This document shows, piece after piece, positions 8,892-17,413 of a stretch of 64,000 bases of DNA. Numbering within the stretch: the first letter of the stretch is position 1; each line of letters opens with the position of its first letter. The translations under genes were made by a program, and so were the position numbers. The notes below the pieces were generated by a model that saw only the letters and a program-made list of their open reading frames with translations, ran no database searches and was not told the origin of the DNA. Source of the stretch: Aureimonas sp. AU20 (GTDB lineage: Bacteria; Pseudomonadota; Alphaproteobacteria; Rhizobiales; Rhizobiaceae); the NCBI RefSeq assembly GCF_001442755.1, contig NZ_CP006367.1:372001-436000 (forward strand), given 5' to 3'.

Positions 8892-9728
8892 TCAGCCCTT
8901 GAGGCCGGTCATGGTGATGCCCTCGACGAAGTGCTTCTGAGCCAGCAGAAACCCTGCGACGAGGGGAAGGGTGACAATGAGCGTCGCCGCCATCAGCGCG
9001 CCGTAGTCGTCGCCCGCTTCCGCCGCGCGGAAGAACAGGAGGCCGAGCGGCGGCGTGGCGTATTGCGTGTCGGAGACGACGATCAGCGGCCAGAACAGAT
9101 CGTTCCAGTGGGCCACCACCGAGAAGATCGAGAAGGCGGTGACCGCCGGCCAGGCATTGGGCAGGACGACGCGCAGCAGCAGCGAGACTTCGCCCATCCC
9201 GTCCAGCCGCCCGGCATCGAGGAGATCGTCCGGCAGGCCCTTGAAGAACTGCAGGAACAGGAAGATGCCGAAGACCGAGATGGAGAAGGGCGCGACCATC
9301 GCGGTGTAGCTGTTGAGGAGCGCCGCCTTGTCGAAGGCGACATAGAGCGGCAGGGCCGTGGCGTGGATCGGCACCAGAAGGCCGAGCATGACCATGCCCA
9401 TCAGGAGCTTGGCGCCCGGCAGCGGCAGCTTGGCCATGGCATAGGCGCACGGGATGGCGACCGCGACCTGGATCAGGAGGATCAGCCCGCAGACGATGAC
9501 GCCGTTCAGCAGCAGCCAGCCCATGGGAACGCGAGTGAAGGCCTTGGTAAGGTTCTCAAGGAGGTGGAACTCGCTCGGCCAGAGCGAGAGCGTGGCCGAG
9601 AAGACCTCCGCCTGCCCCTTGGCCGCGACCGAGAGCATCCAGAGATAGGGTGCCAGCATGACGAAGGCGCCGAGCACGAGCAGCGAAAGGCGCAGAACCC
9701 GCGCGGGAGAGAGCGAAGCGGCGCGCAT
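8892..9728 (-). CDS. ABC transporter permease, UgpE-like (MalG family)
   Basis: 278 residues, six predicted membrane segments. The first is LSLLVLGAFVMLAPYLWMLSVAA. The cytoplasmic EAA loop that docks on the ATPase is LLDAGRLDGMGEVSLLLRVVLPNAWP. This is the second inner-membrane subunit of the CUT1-type importer. Its ATG shares one base with the TGA of the preceding permease (TGATG at 9728), so translation is probably coupled. It ends with the family's typical QKHFVEGITMTGLKG. Confidence 0.93.
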   Translation of the reverse strand: MRAASLSPARVLRLSLLVLGAFVMLAPYLWMLSVAAKGQAEVFSATLSLWPSEFHLLENLTKAFTRVPMGWLLLNGVIVCGLILLIQVAVAIPCAYAMAKLPLPGAKLLMGMVMLGLLVPIHATALPLYVAFDKAALLNSYTAMVAPFSISVFGIFLFLQFFKGLPDDLLDAGRLDGMGEVSLLLRVVLPNAWPAVTAFSIFSVVAHWNDLFWPLIVVSDTQYATPPLGLLFFRAAEAGDDYGALMAATLIVTLPLVAGFLLAQKHFVEGITMTGLKG

Positions 9729-10663
9729 CAGTAATGGACCTTCCGGTCGAGCGCCCGATGCTGGAGCAGCATGAGGACGACGAGAACGAGGAGGAAGACC
9801 ACCGTCATGGCCGAGGCGTAGCCGACGCGCAGATAGACGAAGCCTTCCTGATAGATGGAGAAGAGCAGGACCTCGCTCGCCCGGTTCGGGCCGCCTTCGG
9901 TCAGCGTCTTCACGGTCTCGAACACCTTCACCGCGTTGACGGTGGAGATGATGGCGACGAAGAGCGTGGTCGGCCCCAGCATCGGCCAGGTGACGAGGCG
10001 GAAGCGCTGCCAAGCCGAGGCCGCGCCGTCCACCTCGGCGGCCGCGTAGAGATCGCGCGGAATGCCCTGGAGGCCGGCCAGGAACAGGACCATGTTGAAG
10101 CCGACCGACTGCCAGACGCCGATCAGCGCCAGGCTCGGCAGGACCCAGGCCGAGGAGCCCAGCCAGTTCGGCCCGGCGATGCCGACGAGGCCGAGCAGCG
10201 CGTTGACCGGGCCGATCGAGGGATGGAGCAGATATTGCCAGACCGTCGCCATGGCCACCACCAGCGAGGCGACGGGCAGGAAGAACACGGTGCGGAAGAA
10301 GGCGCGGCCCCGCGTTTCCGCCTCGATCAGGAGCGCTGCGGCCAGCCCCAGCGCCACCGAGGCGGGCGTGACGATCGCGGCATAGAGCGCGGTGTTGGCG
10401 ACCGAGCCGCGAAAGGCCGGGTCGCTCCAGAGATCGCGGTAATTGTCGAAGCCGACCCAGCGGAAACCGCTATAGCCGAGCTCGTAATCGGTGAAGCCGA
10501 GCACGAGAACCGCGATCGTCGGCGCGATCACGAAGAGAAGAAACAGGACCAGGGCCGGGGTGGCGAGGCCGAGGGCCGCGAGGCGCGCCCGCGCGCGGCG
10601 GGGCCTGGGACCGGCCGACGCACCGTCGCCGGCCATCGCGGGCAAGGAAAGCGCCTCAGACAT
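9728..10663 (-). CDS. ABC transporter permease, UgpA-like (MalF family)
   Basis: 311 residues with about six membrane segments and the EAA-loop sequence DLYAAAEVDGAASAWQRFRLVTWP. The C-terminus GYASAMTVVFLLVLVVLMLLQHRALDRKVHY is typical of UgpA-type subunits. It forms the transmembrane pore with the downstream permease. It overlaps the ATPase gene by 8 bp (ATGTCTGA at 10656-10663) and the next permease by 1 bp, showing tight operon organisation. The start was chosen at that overlap; longer readings upstream lie inside the ATPase gene. Confidence 0.93.
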   Translation of the reverse strand: MSEALSLPAMAGDGASAGPRPRRARARLAALGLATPALVLFLLFVIAPTIAVLVLGFTDYELGYSGFRWVGFDNYRDLWSDPAFRGSVANTALYAAIVTPASVALGLAAALLIEAETRGRAFFRTVFFLPVASLVVAMATVWQYLLHPSIGPVNALLGLVGIAGPNWLGSSAWVLPSLALIGVWQSVGFNMVLFLAGLQGIPRDLYAAAEVDGAASAWQRFRLVTWPMLGPTTLFVAIISTVNAVKVFETVKTLTEGGPNRASEVLLFSIYQEGFVYLRVGYASAMTVVFLLVLVVLMLLQHRALDRKVHY

Positions 10664-11843
10664 GGCGCCCTCCCCCCGGTGCGCGCAGGCGCGCGCCTTC
10701 GCCGTCGAAGAACAGGAAATGGGCGGGGTCGGCGGCGAGCCGCAGCACCGCGCCAGGGGCGAGGCCGGCGGCGACGGAAGGCTCGACCTGCGCCACCACA
10801 GGCTCACCGTCGAGGCTCGCCTCGCAGTCGCAATAGACGAGAACGTCGGAGCCGAGGAATTCGAGGCGCCGCACGCGCGCCGGCAGGCCCGTGCCCTCGG
10901 TCGGGCGCAGCCGCTCGGGGCGCACGGCCACCGTGACCTCGCGCCCCGCCGGCAGGGCGAGAGCCATCGGCACGGGCAGCGGCGTGCCGTCCCGCGCCAG
11001 GACCGTCCCATCGCCTTCGACCCGCGCGGCCAGGAGGTTGATGCGCGGGCTTCCGATGAAGCGGGCGACGGTGAGATGGGCGGGATCGTCGTAGATCTCG
11101 GCGGGCGGGGCGATCTGCATAAGCCGGCCGCCCTGAAGCACGGCGACGCGATCGGCCATGGACAGGGCCTCGGCCTGATCATGCGTGACATAGAGCGTCG
11201 GCACGCCGGCCTCGCGGTGAAGGTCCACGATCTCGCCCCGCGCGTGAACGCGCAGATTGGCGTCGAGATTGCTGAGCGGTTCGTCCATCAGGAACAGCGC
11301 GGGCCGGCGCACCAGGGCGCGGGCCAGTGCCACGCGCTGGCGCTGGCCGCCCGACATGGCCGCCGGCTTGCGGTCGAGAAGATGGTCGATCTGCAGCGAG
11401 CGGGCGACGCGGCGCACCCGCTCGCCGATCTCGCGTCGCTGCGCCGACGTGCCCGGCATGAAACCGCCGACGAAGGGCAGTCGCTGCGGCCGGGACAGCT
11501 CGCGCATCATCAGCGGCACGGCGATGTTCTCGCCGGCCGTCAGATGCGGATAGAGCGCGTAGGACTGGAACACCATGGCGACGTTGCGCGCGGCGGGCGG
11601 CGCCTGCGTCACATCCGCGCCGCCGAGCCGGATGGCGCCGGCATCGGGCGTCTCCAGCCCGGCCGCGATGCGCAGAAGCGTGGACTTGCCGCAGCCGGAC
11701 GGGCCGACCAGCGCTACGAACTCGCCGGGCCGGGCGGTGAAGCCGACATCGCGCAGGATCGGCTGGCCGTTGAAGCTCTTGGCGATGCCCTCGATGCTGA
11801 AGGGGGCGATGCTGAAAGGGGCGATGCTGAAGGGCGCGCTCAT
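10656..11843 (-). CDS. ABC transporter ATP-binding protein, UgpC/MalK-like
   Basis: 395 residues. Walker A GPSGCGKST, Q-loop VFQSYALYPHL, signature MSGGQRQRVALARAL, Walker B LFLMDEPLSNLD and switch histidine YVTHDQAEA are all intact. A C-terminal TOBE/regulatory domain follows (AVRPERLRPTEG). It energises the two following permeases. The start is odd: residues 3-17 are three copies of APFSI encoded by a 15-bp tandem repeat (see separate entry). It overlaps the phosphoesterase gene by 4 bp (ATGA at 11840-11843). Confidence 0.94.
   Translation of the reverse strand: MSAPFSIAPFSIAPFSIEGIAKSFNGQPILRDVGFTARPGEFVALVGPSGCGKSTLLRIAAGLETPDAGAIRLGGADVTQAPPAARNVAMVFQSYALYPHLTAGENIAVPLMMRELSRPQRLPFVGGFMPGTSAQRREIGERVRRVARSLQIDHLLDRKPAAMSGGQRQRVALARALVRRPALFLMDEPLSNLDANLRVHARGEIVDLHREAGVPTLYVTHDQAEALSMADRVAVLQGGRLMQIAPPAEIYDDPAHLTVARFIGSPRINLLAARVEGDGTVLARDGTPLPVPMALALPAGREVTVAVRPERLRPTEGTGLPARVRRLEFLGSDVLVYCDCEASLDGEPVVAQVEPSVAAGLAPGAVLRLAADPAHFLFFDGEGARLRAPGGGRHV
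11792..11836. repeat. Three 15-bp tandem repeats at the start of the ATPase gene
   Basis: Three near-identical 15-bp units (CGATGCTGAAAGGGG type) at 11792-11806, 11807-11821 and 11822-11836. On the minus strand they encode three APFSI pentapeptides right after the start codon. Unit number could change by slippage without breaking the frame. Confidence 0.85.
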
Positions 11844-12745
11844 GCCGCGTTCTCCTTCGGCCTGTCGGCTTCACCGAGCGGGCCGGCGTCGACGCCGCCG
11901 ACATCGGCCGGATAGATCTCGGCCCCGATGCGGGAGAAGTCGTATTCCTCGAGCCCGGGCACGGCGAGAAGCCGGCTATCGACAGTGCCGTCCGGCGTCA
12001 GCTCGTGCAGGACGAGGCCGAGCGAGCGCCCGCTCGCCCCTAGCCGTTCGCCCTCGCCCAGCACGAAGGCGGTCGAGGGCGCCCAGGTGATGGCGAGCCC
12101 CGCGTGCTGGCCGATCCAGGGCGAGTGGAGATGGCCGCTGGCATGGAGGCGCACGTCATGAGCCTCGCAAAGCGCCATGAAGCGCGCCCGCTCGGCCGGG
12201 CGCAGGCCCCAATAGCCGGTTTCGCCCTCGTCTATCCGCTCCACGAAAACCGGCTTGTGCGAGAAGATCGCGACCGGACGCCCGTCCCGCCCGTCCAGCG
12301 CCGCTTCCAGGAACAACCATTGCGCGGCTTCCGCTGCGCAGGCCGCCTCCTCGCCGCCGAGCGCGGCCTGGCCGAACAGAAGCGCGTTGAGGCCGACGAG
12401 CCGCCAGCCGCCCCGGTCGACGCAGAACCGGTCCGGCCCGACGAGGCGTGTCCACCGCTCCAGCCGCTCGGCGTTGACGGGCTGCGCCATGCCGGGGAAA
12501 TGGCCGACATCGTGATTGCCCGGCAGGATCAGCGCGTTGTCGCCCAAGCCCGCCATGGCCGCCGCCCCATGGGCAAGCTCGGCCTCGCCGCGCGCCTCGT
12601 CCGCCCCGTCGAGCGCGAGGTCGCCGGTGTGGATCACGAGATCGGGCTGCAACTCCTTGAGAAAAGCGAGCGCTGCCTGCCAGTTGGCGTCGAAGCGCGG
12701 CTCGCGAGGCGAGAGATGGGTATCGGAAATCTGGACGATGCGCAT
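11840..12745 (-). CDS. Calcineurin-like metallophosphoesterase (GpdQ/CpdA type)
   Basis: 301 residues. The metal-ligand motifs of class III phosphodiesterases are present: MRIVQISDTHLS (D-x-H), IHTGDLALDG (GD-x), LPGNHDVG (GNHD), FSHKPVF and HASGHLHSPW (GH-x-H). No signal peptide, so it is cytosolic. It is the first gene of the Ugp-like operon and overlaps the ATPase gene by 4 bp. In E. coli and others Ugp is paired with a cytosolic glycerophosphodiesterase (UgpQ); here a non-homologous metallophosphoesterase probably fills that role on the imported compound. The substrate is inference; cyclic nucleotides are the main alternative for this family. Confidence 0.9.
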   Translation of the reverse strand: MRIVQISDTHLSPREPRFDANWQAALAFLKELQPDLVIHTGDLALDGADEARGEAELAHGAAAMAGLGDNALILPGNHDVGHFPGMAQPVNAERLERWTRLVGPDRFCVDRGGWRLVGLNALLFGQAALGGEEAACAAEAAQWLFLEAALDGRDGRPVAIFSHKPVFVERIDEGETGYWGLRPAERARFMALCEAHDVRLHASGHLHSPWIGQHAGLAITWAPSTAFVLGEGERLGASGRSLGLVLHELTPDGTVDSRLLAVPGLEEYDFSRIGAEIYPADVGGVDAGPLGEADRPKENAA

Positions 12746-12850
12746 GGCGGCCTTCGCAAGGATCGGCGGCCGCGCTCGGTCGGGCGGCCTGCTCTCATGC
12801 GAAGGTCAGTAGCCTTGCGGCGCGACGGTTTGGTGAAGGCGTCTGTTTCA

Positions 12851-12879
12851 CTGTTTCAAAGATGCGCGCATCGAAACAG
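12851..12879. promoter_or_regulatory. Candidate operator upstream of the ABC operon
   Basis: Nested dyad: outer 7-bp arms CTGTTTC (12851-12857) and GAAACAG (12873-12879) enclose the 12-bp perfect palindrome GATGCGCGCATC at 12861-12872. A second CTGTTTCA lies directly before it at 12843-12850. It lies 106 bp upstream of the phosphoesterase start, between divergent genes. It does not fit a Pho box (wrong half-site and 8-bp period). The regulator is unknown; the LacI-type protein at 4172 is one candidate. Confidence 0.5.
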
Positions 12880-13043
12880 CGAAGGACGGTTCCGCGACAC
12901 GGAGCCGCAAGCCGCGCCCGCAACCCCTGCGCGACGGGCTTTCTCGCCCTTCGGGTGGGCGCTCTGCGGTTTCGGAAGGGAAACGAAGCTCCTCTTTCTC
13001 GTTTCAAGCGATGAACTGGCGTATCTGTAGGAGTCTTCGAACC

Positions 13044-13244
13044 ATGTCGTCACGAACACTTCGCATTCTTCATCGCCCGCCCAGCGTCTGGGAACTCGAC
13101 CAGGACGCCGAAGGGCATCGGGCGCACCGGATTTCGGCCTATCGCGAAGTCCTGCGCGTCTTCGTCCATCCCCGCCGCGCCAAGCTCGAGGCGCCGGAGG
13201 CGATGCGGCGCGAGGGACAGGGCGAGCCGGCCGTCATGGCCTGA
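13044..13244 (+). CDS. Small hypothetical protein (66 aa)
   Basis: A short, Arg-rich basic protein beginning MSSRTLRILHRPPSVWELD, with no signal peptide or membrane segment. I do not recognise a family. It is supported by a GTAGGAG ribosome-binding-like sequence at 13027-13033, G/C-rich third codon positions, and a good terminator 30 bp after its stop. It is divergent from the phosphoesterase operon and convergent with ilvD. Confidence 0.5.
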   Translation: MSSRTLRILHRPPSVWELDQDAEGHRAHRISAYREVLRVFVHPRRAKLEAPEAMRREGQGEPAVMA

Positions 13245-13274
13245 CGCTTGGCCCCCGAGGCGCGAAGCACAAAG

Positions 13275-13315
13275 GCAAAAGGGCCGGTCCGCCCCGTGGC
13301 GAACCGGCCCTTTTG
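13275..13315. terminator. Bidirectional terminator before ilvD
   Basis: 18-bp inverted repeat with one mismatch (13275-13292 and 13298-13315), core GGGCCGG, flanked by A- and T-runs. It serves the small plus-strand gene and the end of ilvD. Confidence 0.85.
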
Positions 13316-13351
13316 CTTGTTTGCGACCTAGCCCCGAACGGGGCGGGGCGG

Positions 13352-15199
13352 CTAGTCGAGCTGGCGCACGGCGCCCTTGGCGGCGCTGGTGGTCATGGCG
13401 GCATAGGCGCGCAGCGCCGTCGTCACCTTGCGCTTCCGGATCTCCGCCGGCTTCCAGGCGTCGCGGCCCTTGGCCTCCATCTCGGCCCGGCGGCGCGCGA
13501 GTTCCGCGTCGTCCACCGCCAGATGGATCGAGCGGTTCGGGATATCGATCTCGATCCGGTCGCCTTCGGCGGCGAGCGCGATCAAGCCGCCTTCCGCCGC
13601 TTCCGGCGAGACGTGGCCGATCGACAGGCCGGAGGAGCCGCCGGAGAAGCGCCCGTCGGTGACGAGGGCGCAGGCCTTGCCCAGGCCCTTCGACTTCAGA
13701 TAGCTCGTGGGATAGAGCATTTCCTGCATGCCCGGCCCGCCGCGCGGCCCCTCGTAGCGGATCAGGACGACGTCGCCCGGCTCGATCTGGCCGGAAAGAA
13801 TGGCCTTGACCGAGGCGTCCTGGCTCTCGAACACCCGCGCGCGGCCGGTGAACTTGAGGATCGACTCGTCCACGCCCGCCGTCTTCACGATGCAGCCGTC
13901 TTCGGCGAGATTGCCGTAGAGAACGGCGAGGCCCCCGTCGAGCGAGAAGGCGTGGTCGAGCGAGCGGATGACGCCGCTCTCACGGTCGTCGTCCACCGTG
14001 TCGAAGCGCCGGTCCTGGCTGAAGGCGACCTGCGTCGGCACGCCGCCGGGCGCGGCGCGGAAGAAGTCGCGCACCGTCTGGCTTTCCGTGCGCTTGATGT
14101 CCCAGCGGTCGAGCGCTGCGCCGAGATTTTCGGCATGGACCGAGCCGACCGAGGTGTCGAGCAGGCCGGCGCGGTCGAGCTCGCCCAGGATGCCCATGAT
14201 GCCGCCGGCCCGGTGGACGTCCTCCATGTGGACGTTGGCGATCGAGGGCGCGACCTTGCAAAGCACGGGAACCCGGCGCGACAGGCGGTCGATGTCGGCC
14301 ATGGTGAAGTCCACCTCGGCCTCGTGCGCGGCGGCGAGGAGATGCAGCACCGTGTTGGTCGAGCCGCCCATGGCGATGTCGAGCGTCATGGCGTTCTCGA
14401 AGGCCGCGAAGCTGGCGATCGAGCGCGGCAGGACGCCCGCGTCCTCCTGCTCGTAATAGCGGCGGGCGAGATCCACGATGAGATGGCCGGCCTCGACGAA
14501 GAGGCGCTTGCGCTCGGCATGGGTGGCCAGCGTCGAGCCGTTACCGGGCAGCGACAGGCCGAGCGCCTCGGTCAGGCAGTTCATGGAATTGGCGGTGAAC
14601 ATGCCCGAGCAGGAGCCGCAGGTCGGGCAGGCCGAGCGCTCGATGATCTTCACGTCCTCGTCCGATACGCGGTCGTCGGCGGCGGCGATCATGGCGTCGA
14701 CGAGGTCGAGCTTCTTCTCGGCGCGCGCGTCCGGCCAGACGACCTTGCCCGCTTCCATCGGCCCGCCCGAGACGAAGACGGCGGGGATGTTGAGGCGCAT
14801 GGCGGCCATCAGCATGCCGGGCGTGATCTTGTCGCAGTTGGAAATGCAGACCATGGCGTCGGCGCAGTGCGCGTTGACCATGTACTCGACGCTGTCGGCG
14901 ATCAGCTCGCGCGAGGGCAGCGAGTAGAGCATGCCGTCATGGCCCATCGCGATGCCGTCGTCGACGGCGATCGTGTTGAACTCCTTGGCGACGCCGCCCG
15001 CCGCCTCGATCTCGCGCGCCACGAGCTGGCCGAGATCCTTGAGGTGCACATGGCCCGGCACGAACTGCGTGAAGGAGTTCACGACGGCGATGATCGGCTT
15101 GCCGAAGTCGGAATCCTTCATTCCCGTGGCGCGCCAAAGGCCACGGGCGCCGGCCATGTTGCGGCCATGGGTGGTCGTGCGGGAACGATATGCGGGCAT
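13352..15199 (-). CDS. ilvD: Dihydroxy-acid dehydratase
   Basis: 615 residues, matching the family length. It catalyses dehydration of 2,3-dihydroxy-isovalerate and 2,3-dihydroxy-3-methylvalerate in valine/isoleucine (and CoA) synthesis, in the cytosol. Fe-S ligand motifs are visible: [13 protein letters not shown] (Cys118, Cys122) and [19 protein letters not shown], plus [21 protein letters not shown] and the C-terminal [20 protein letters not shown]. The ATG at 15199 has a perfect AGGAGG 5 bp upstream. The gene is monocistronic. Confidence 0.98.
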   Translation of the reverse strand: MPAYRSRTTTHGRNMAGARGLWRATGMKDSDFGKPIIAVVNSFTQFVPGHVHLKDLGQLVAREIEAAGGVAKEFNTIAVDDGIAMGHDGMLYSLPSRELIADSVEYMVNAHCADAMVCISNCDKITPGMLMAAMRLNIPAVFVSGGPMEAGKVVWPDARAEKKLDLVDAMIAAADDRVSDEDVKIIERSACPTCGSCSGMFTANSMNCLTEALGLSLPGNGSTLATHAERKRLFVEAGHLIVDLARRYYEQEDAGVLPRSIASFAAFENAMTLDIAMGGSTNTVLHLLAAAHEAEVDFTMADIDRLSRRVPVLCKVAPSIANVHMEDVHRAGGIMGILGELDRAGLLDTSVGSVHAENLGAALDRWDIKRTESQTVRDFFRAAPGGVPTQVAFSQDRRFDTVDDDRESGVIRSLDHAFSLDGGLAVLYGNLAEDGCIVKTAGVDESILKFTGRARVFESQDASVKAILSGQIEPGDVVLIRYEGPRGGPGMQEMLYPTSYLKSKGLGKACALVTDGRFSGGSSGLSIGHVSPEAAEGGLIALAAEGDRIEIDIPNRSIHLAVDDAELARRRAEMEAKGRDAWKPAEIRKRKVTTALRAYAAMTTSAAKGAVRQLD

Positions 15200-15427
15200 G
15201 AAAACCTCCTCTGCCCGGGTGGGCGTACCCGCCATTACACCTAATCGCAAATCATTCCAACCACCTGCCGGGAGGAGTTTTGTCACGCCGGCCCGAACGA
15301 AGGTCTTCGCGGCCCGCCGGTCTTGGGCAGGGCACCGGTGAAACGGGAAGGTCGGGCGAGGCGAAGTCGAAGGCCGGCGCACTCAGGCATCCGACAAGCG
15401 CCAGCTCCCCTTCTCACGGTGGCGTGA

Positions 15428-15445
15428 AGGTCATGGCACTGTCAT
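15428..15445 (+). promoter_or_regulatory. Candidate PhoB box upstream of binding-protein gene
   Basis: AGGTCAT-GGCA-CTGTCAT: two direct half-sites 11 bp apart, the second identical to the consensus CTGTCAT and the first matching 5 of 7. It ends 81 bp before the ATG at 15527, a normal distance for a PhoB-activated promoter. A similar site stands before the partner ATPase gene. Confidence 0.5.
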
Positions 15446-15526
15446 GATGGCTGCTTAAGCCCCGGCGTCAGGGGACTATCTCGCCTGAGCCTTCGCCCAG
15501 GCGCCCGACCTGTTGGGGAATTGCTC

Positions 15527-16510
15527 ATGCTGCGCTCGTTCGGCCTTGCCGCTAGCCTGTCTCTCGCCGCTCTCGCGCTGCCTGCCAGCGCCCACGCGGA
15601 GGGCAAGATCACGCTCTATACGAGCCAGCCGAACGAGGACGCGCAGGCGACCGTCGACGCCTTCAAGGCCGCCCATCCCGGCACCGAGGTCGAGTGGGTG
15701 CGCGAGGGCACCACCAAGATCATGGCCAAGCTCCAGGCCGAGTTCACCGCCGGTAGCCCGCAGCCCGACGTGCTTCTGATCGCCGACAGCGTGACCATGG
15801 AGGGGCTGAAGCGCGACGACCGGCTTCTTTCCTTCCCCGAGGCCGACACGAAGGGCTTCGACGCCGCGCTGATCGATCGCGACCACACCTATTTCTCCAC
15901 CAAGCTCATCACCACCGGCCTCATGGGCAACACGCAGGCCGGCGCCGCGCCGCGCGCCTGGAAGGACCTGCTGGCCCCCGACATGGCGGCCAAGACCACC
16001 ATGCCGAGCCCGCTGACCTCGGGCGCCGCCCTGGTGCATGTGGCGACGCTCGCGCAGAACCCCGACTTCGGCTGGGCCTATTGGGAGGCGCTGGCCAAGG
16101 GCGGCACCACGGCGAGCGGCGGCAACGGCGCGGTGATGAAGGCGGTCGCCGGCGGCGAAAAGGCCTATGGCGTGATCGTCGACTATCTGCCGATCCGCGA
16201 GGCCGCCAAGGGCTCGCCGGTGAGCTTCAGCTTTCCCACCGAGGGCGTCTCGGCCGTGACCGAGCCGGTCGCGATCCTCAAGACCACCAAGAACCCGGAC
16301 GGCGCCAAGCTTTTCGTCGACTTCCTCCTGAGCGAACAGGGCCAGGCGCTCGCCGCACGCCAGGGCTATCTGCCGGCGCGCAACGGCGTCGCCGGCCCGG
16401 CGGGCTTCCCCAAGCGCGAAGAGATCAAGCTTCTGCCCTTCGACGCGGCCAAGGCGCTGGCGGACGAAGCGGAGAACAAGAAGCGCTTCTCCGAACTGTT
16501 CGGCGGCTGA
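15527..16510 (+). CDS. ABC transporter substrate-binding protein, Fe(III)/phosphonate type
   Basis: 327 residues with a signal peptide (SLAALALPASAHA) followed by GKITLYTSQPNEDAQATVDAFK, the start of the FbpA/AfuA/PhnS2-type binding fold. VDFLLSEQGQALAARQGYLPARNGV is the typical C-terminal motif. This family binds Fe3+, 2-aminoethylphosphonate or hexose phosphates. The candidate Pho box upstream and the neighbouring fused permease favour a phosphorus compound, but this is inference. The permease gene lies 0.9 kb downstream across a repeat region, and the ATPase gene is on the opposite strand. Confidence 0.88.
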   Translation: MLRSFGLAASLSLAALALPASAHAEGKITLYTSQPNEDAQATVDAFKAAHPGTEVEWVREGTTKIMAKLQAEFTAGSPQPDVLLIADSVTMEGLKRDDRLLSFPEADTKGFDAALIDRDHTYFSTKLITTGLMGNTQAGAAPRAWKDLLAPDMAAKTTMPSPLTSGAALVHVATLAQNPDFGWAYWEALAKGGTTASGGNGAVMKAVAGGEKAYGVIVDYLPIREAAKGSPVSFSFPTEGVSAVTEPVAILKTTKNPDGAKLFVDFLLSEQGQALAARQGYLPARNGVAGPAGFPKREEIKLLPFDAAKALADEAENKKRFSELFGG

Positions 16511-16639
16511 GCGCCAGCGCCTTGGCGCCGCCGCGTCGGGGCGAGACGCGCCGGAGCATTTTCAGGCAAGACCGACCCGTCTTTCCGTCGGATCATGCCG
16601 AATAAAAGCATCAGGCAGGCCCGGCGGATTGGGATTCAA

Positions 16640-16895
16640 AAGGCATGCTGGCGCGGCGAAGCTGCGCGAACGCCGCAGATCGTTCGCCCGTCCGCAGGGC
16701 CTTTGCCGATCCTCGCCGATACGCTCTCGCACCGGCGGCGTTCGGTGCTTCGCGAACGTCGAGGAACCGCGCGCCGTGTCTCCCTGCCGTTCTACCAACA
16801 CGCACCGAGTGCGCCTCGGAAAACCTCCTGGATTGGCCGCCCCGGTCTTTTCGCCCGGGCCTCCATCGTGCAGGGTCGGGTCTCAGATCGCCTGA
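16640..16895 (-). repeat. Diverged intergenic repeat, inverted copy
   Basis: The reverse complement of this stretch aligns in the same order with 16918-17215. For example, the complement of 16728-16763 matches TCGACGTTCGCGAGGCGCC (17095 onward), the complement of 16675-16710 matches TGCGGACGGGTGAACATCTG (17161 onward), and the complement of 16811-16860 matches the end of the block at 17000-17045. Many substitutions separate the copies. No open frame here has family motifs or clean codon use. Confidence 0.7.
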
Positions 16896-16917
16896 CAAAA
16901 CCTCCGGGCGGAGGATG

Positions 16918-17300
16918 GTCGAGGGTTTTTCGTCGGGAGCAAGGAGCGAAGCTTAAGTGATGCCGGCGGCAGGCCAAGCATTCGCGACAAACTCTACGGC
17001 GGAAAGACCCGATGAGCCGACCCCCACGAGGTTTTGTTAGGCACTCTAGGAGGCTGTTTGGAAACTCGGCGGCGAAGGGTCGGCGAGGGATTTTTCGACG
17101 TTCGCGAGGCGCCGAATGCAATCGATGTCGGCGGCATCGGCGGGAATTGGCAACGGTCCATGCGGACGGGTGAACATCTGCAGCGCTCGCGCAGCTTTGC
17201 CGTGTTTGCGCGGCAGATGTCTCGCCCTGGGAGCGGCGGGAAAGCGCCGACGAGCCGACCCGGCCGGGTTGTCGAACGGTCTCCAAGCCCTCCATCCGTC
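16918..17300 (+). repeat. Diverged intergenic repeat, forward copy
   Basis: This is the forward partner of the inverted copy at 16640-16895; together they make a head-to-head imperfect inverted repeat of about 650 bp. The first 120 bp (16918-17037) also match 21073-21200, sharing GCGAAGCTTAAGTGA-like, GGCCAAGCATTCG and AAAGACCC blocks. The end carries GTTGTCGAACGGTCTCC, also found at 53890 and 54220. It fills the gap between the binding-protein and permease genes; there is no convincing gene from 16511 to 17413. Confidence 0.7.
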
Positions 17301-17413
17301 CAAGCTTCGCCCTCGTATCCGAACCCCATTCCCTCGCCTCGTCCTCCGTTCGGATGTTTGCGAGACACATTCGAAAGGCCGTCTCATGAGGGCATGTCCG
17401 TGAAGGCTCCAGC

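Noticed and set aside
13313-15244. 643-codon plus-strand frame over ilvD
   Set aside because: ilvD on the opposite strand has a perfect ribosome-binding site and all family motifs; the plus frame has none.
16640-17300. Transposase remnant inside the repeat region
   Set aside because: No DDE, HUH or Tn-like motif in any frame on either strand; only nucleotide-level repeat similarity is visible.
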